Assembly: GCA_030068075.1 (NCBI GenBank)
Contig: CM057826.1
Coordinates: 64,205,312-64,269,311 of the forward strand
Length of the DNA: 64,000 bases
From: Paguma larvata
Taxonomy: Eukaryota > Chordata > Mammalia > Carnivora > Viverridae
Direction: 5' to 3'
Of this stretch, positions 61,401 to 64,000 are shown one piece after another. Both the position numbers and the translations under genes were made by a program. The stretch's first letter is position 1. Each line of letters opens with the position of its first letter. The notes beneath the pieces are model-generated. The model made no database searches and was not told where the DNA came from. It was given only the letters and a program-made list of their open reading frames with translations.

Positions 61401-62794
61401 AAAATATTCATTGATGTCTAAAAATTTAACTTTCAGGTTACCAGAGTTCTTCCTTATATAGTGATGTAATTATGAGAAATTTAAGGAAATAGTCATTATT
61501 TGGGCTGTTTTTCTAGTTGGGTCATAAAACATTTTGAGGTTTATAGAAAGAATGTGTAAATCTCCTTGTCACTGAACTAAAGCTAGTGAAAAAGCATCTG
61601 TCAGTATTCATGCTATTAGAATAGTAATTATGCGGTTTAACATATGCTGCAGTTGGTTTCCACAAATTTACCCATACCTGATTTCTCAAATTTATTGAAA
61701 TGCAAATGTTGTGGCTACTGGGAATTATTATTAGGAAGTTATTGGATTTTGCATATTAAATATCATTTCTTCCAAGAAAGTAATTACAGGTAACCTTTGC
61801 AGAATTGGAAGCACCACTAAATCTGTTCTAATTTTGTGGATGGTATTAAGCCCCGAGTAAGTTGTAATGAAACTCAAATCTCCGTGTCTGTATGTAGGAA
61901 GCATTAACATCCCATCCCCAGAAGAAAGACGTTTAATCCCACTGCCCAGAGCTAGGCTTAGGCCGAGATGGGTCTCTGCCTGCTGGGTAGTTGCCAGCAC
62001 GTGGACTGTGGATTGTCAAAAGTGGAAAAACAACCACCCTTTAACAAACATCATATGCTTACTCCTTTCTTGAGATGCTCTGGAGATCCCATGGGATCCA
62101 GAGCCCTGGAAACACAGACAGCCCCTCCTTCACCCTTCAGGCTTTTGGAGCACAGGGGATAAGGGACAGCAGAACAGGCGGCTGTGGTTTGTGAGTGTGG
62201 GTGTCTGCGTGGTTTGTGTATACAGTTGTGTATGTATTTCTAGTGGTGTGTGTGTGTGTGATGGAAGAAGAGTTCTTGTCTTTGCTCTTTGTCCTGCATC
62301 GTGGGGCTTGTAGAATACCAAGAAGATTCCAACATCTCTTAGAAAAATGAATAACTAAAAAGGAAAAATTTGACATCTTTAGCGATGTGTGACTGCCAGT
62401 CATTTCAAAAGTTCAAAATTTGTGAGAAAACAGAGCTGAAATCAGTCTAGTTCTTTTGTTGTTGTTTTATTATCCATAGCAATAATTTGAAATAGATACT
62501 GATGAAGTATTTTGTGATACACTGATACCTGTTTCTCTGAGCCCCTCAGAAACTGCTCGCATAGGACTAGAGTATGTGCGCCAGAGTGTGAGGAGGCAGG
62601 GGAGTAGGTGACAAAGGGAAAAAAGCTCTTTCCCTTCACTACGGGGAGCCACTAGACATGCATCAGAACTTATACTTGACACTATAAATCTCTCTTTTCA
62701 TCAAGTACTTTCTGCTGCAAGGAAATAGAATACTGTACAAGAATATTTCTGCCAGGAAGTAATCTGAATAGGTAGAAATATACACATATACATT

Positions 62795-63005
62795 TAAAGT
62801 GTATTTATCTGTTTTGAGAGAGAGAGAGAGAGAGTGCATGCAAGCAGGGGAGGGGCAGAGAGAGGGGAAGAGAGAGAATCCCAAGCAGGCTCCGGATGGT
62901 CAGCTCAGAGTCTAAAGAGGGGTTCCAACCCATGAACCATGAGATCATGATCTGAGCCAAGGTCATGAGTTGGACTCTCGATCGACTAAGCCACCCACGC
63001 ACCCC
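62795..63005 (-). mobile_element. CAN-SINE abutting an L1
   Basis: Inverted copy with 'gagagaatcccaagcaggct', 'gagatcatgatctgagccaa' and head 'taagccacccacgcacccc'. L1 sequence begins directly at about 63006; to the left is non-L1 sequence. Confidence 0.92.
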
Positions 63006-64000
63006 ATTCCCGTTGGTGAATTCATGTATCAGTTCTAGCAGGCTTTTGGTGGATTCTGTTGGGTTTTCCATGTAGAGTATCATGACGTCTGCGAAAAGTG
63101 AAAGTTTGACTTCATTCTTGCCAATCCTGATGTCTTTCATTTCGTTGTGTGTCCGATTGCTGATGCTAAGGTCTCCAATACTATATTAAACAACAATGGT
63201 GAGAGTGGACATCCTTGTTGTGTTCCTGATCTCAGGGGAAGGCTCTCAATTTTTCCCCATTGATGATGATATTAGCTTTGGGCTTTTCATAAATGGCTTT
63301 TATGATGCCTAAGTATGTTCCTTCTATCCCGACTTTCTCGAGTGTTTTCATTAAGAAAGGATGCTGTATTTTGTCAAATGCTTTTTCTGCATCTATTGAC
63401 AGGATCATATGGTTCTTATCTTTTCTTTTGTTAATGTGATGTATCACATTGATTGATTTGCGAATATTGAACCAGCCCTGCAACCCAGGAATGAATCCTG
63501 CTTGATCATGGTAAATTATTCTTTTTATATGCTGTTGAATTTGATTTGCTAGTATCTTGTTGAGAATTTTTGCATCCATATTCATCAGGGATATTGGCCT
63601 ATAGTTCTCTTTTTTTGCTGGGTCTCTGTCTGATTTGGGATTCAAATCTGATTTTGGGAGTCCGGAAGTTTTTCTTCCATTTCTGTTTTTCGGAACAGCT
63701 TGAGAAGGATAGGTATTAATTAACTCTGTTTTAAATGTCTGGTAGAATTTCCCAGGGAAGCCATCTGGTCCAGGACTCTTATTTGTTGGGAGATTTTTGA
63801 AAACTGATTCAATTTCTTCACTAGTTCTGGGTCTGTTCAATTTTCTGTTTCTTCCTGTTTGAGTTTTGGTAGTGTGTGGGTGTTAACAAATTTACCGTTT
63901 CTTTCAGGTTGCCCAGTTTGTTGGCATATTATTTTTCATAGTATTCCCAGATAATAGCTTGTACTTCTGAAAGATTGGTTGTAATCGATCCATTTTCATT
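63006..64000 (-). mobile_element. L1 ORF2 reverse-transcriptase fragment
   Basis: The - strand encodes the L1 ORF2 RT domain: [58 protein letters not shown] and [15 protein letters not shown]. The frame breaks near 63232 (one base missing before the LRSG motif). The active-site FADD appears as LFADVMILY near 63090, with the second Asp changed to Val. The 3' end of ORF2 and the 3' UTR are absent, and the 5' side runs off the window. The copy is dead. Confidence 0.95.

Larger units (their letters stand above)
1..64000 (+). other. EPB41L4A: EPB41L4A locus, internal part (partial gene)
   Basis: The window lies inside one gene on the + strand. Nine exons encode a continuous FERM-domain protein whose sequence (for example [63 protein letters not shown]) matches band 4.1-like 4A. 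The paralogues EPB41L4B and EPB41L5 differ at many of these positions, for instance carrying GPPYCLH where this gene has [11 protein letters not shown] proteins link membrane proteins and lipids to cortical actin; this family member has been linked to Wnt/beta-catenin signalling in published work. The exons give about 253 residues, roughly positions 69 to 322 of an approximately 686-residue protein. The first exons and promoter lie left of position 1 and the C-terminal exons lie right of 64000. Confidence 0.93.
59950..64000 (+). other. EPB41L4A: Intron after exon i (partial)
   Basis: Starts 'gtaaat'. No further EPB41L4A exon (expected to begin near SGRTALQ) was found. 60650-61185 and 61420-62790 show no gene or named repeat. 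Confidence 0.8.

Noticed and set aside
63232..63840. 202-codon - strand frame as a novel gene
   Set aside because: It is L1 ORF2 reverse transcriptase, frameshifted and with a mutated active-site motif.
1..64000. Bacterial-type operons, phage, defence or biosynthetic systems
   Set aside because: The window is an interior part of one mammalian gene with spliced exons and retroelements; nothing prokaryotic was seen.

Overview
This is a window of nuclear DNA from a carnivore, most likely a cat (Felidae). The best evidence is about eighteen tRNA-Lys-derived CAN-SINEs whose body and tail (GCCTGCTTCGGATTCTGTGTCTCC-like, then a CT-rich run, then AATAAACATTAAAA) match the felid form rather than the canid one, plus short 3' ends of a felid-type young L1. 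Base composition, GT-AG introns and the density of L1, L2, MIR, hAT and LTR remnants also fit a mammal.

The only host gene I can support is EPB41L4A (erythrocyte membrane protein band 4.1-like 4A), on the + strand. Nine consecutive internal coding exons were found by eye, at 20065-20116, 26651-26729, 35333-35430, 36579-36699, 39154-39240, 41920-42008, 42595-42658, 58405-58496 and 59872-59949. Together they encode most of the FERM domain (second half of lobe F1, all of F2 and F3) and the start of the FERM-adjacent segment. All junctions are GT-AG and the reading phases join correctly, with one exception. The fifth exon (39154-39240) is 87 nt where its neighbours and the family alignment need 88 nt, giving an apparent one-base deletion in the coding frame. 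The 5' exons (about the first 68 residues) lie left of the window and the C-terminal exons lie right of it.

Everything else is intron. 1-20064 is the intron before the first visible exon. It holds an old L1 split by a solo ERV LTR, seven CAN-SINEs, a 5'-truncated young L1, L2 and MIR remnants and an MLT1-like LTR. 20117-35332 has two introns with old L1 3' ends, a perfect palindrome at 22204-22229 and a nested pair of young L1 fragments inside one 14-bp target duplication (30696-31598). 35431-42594 is the exon-dense part and includes an L1 with a twin-priming inversion starting about 17 nt past a splice donor. 42659-58404 is a 15.7-kb intron with SINEs, L2 ORF2 remnants, a MER20-like hAT element and a 2.6-kb old L1. 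59950-64000 ends in an L1 ORF2 reverse-transcriptase fragment on the - strand.

I found no previously undescribed gene system. The observations most worth checking are the exon frameshift, the twin-primed L1 beside the splice donor, the nested L1 pair, the solo LTR, the inverted SINE pair at 8874-9371, and an unassigned GC-rich retrocopy candidate at 33049-33800. All repeat-family names come from remembered consensus sequences, not from a database search.
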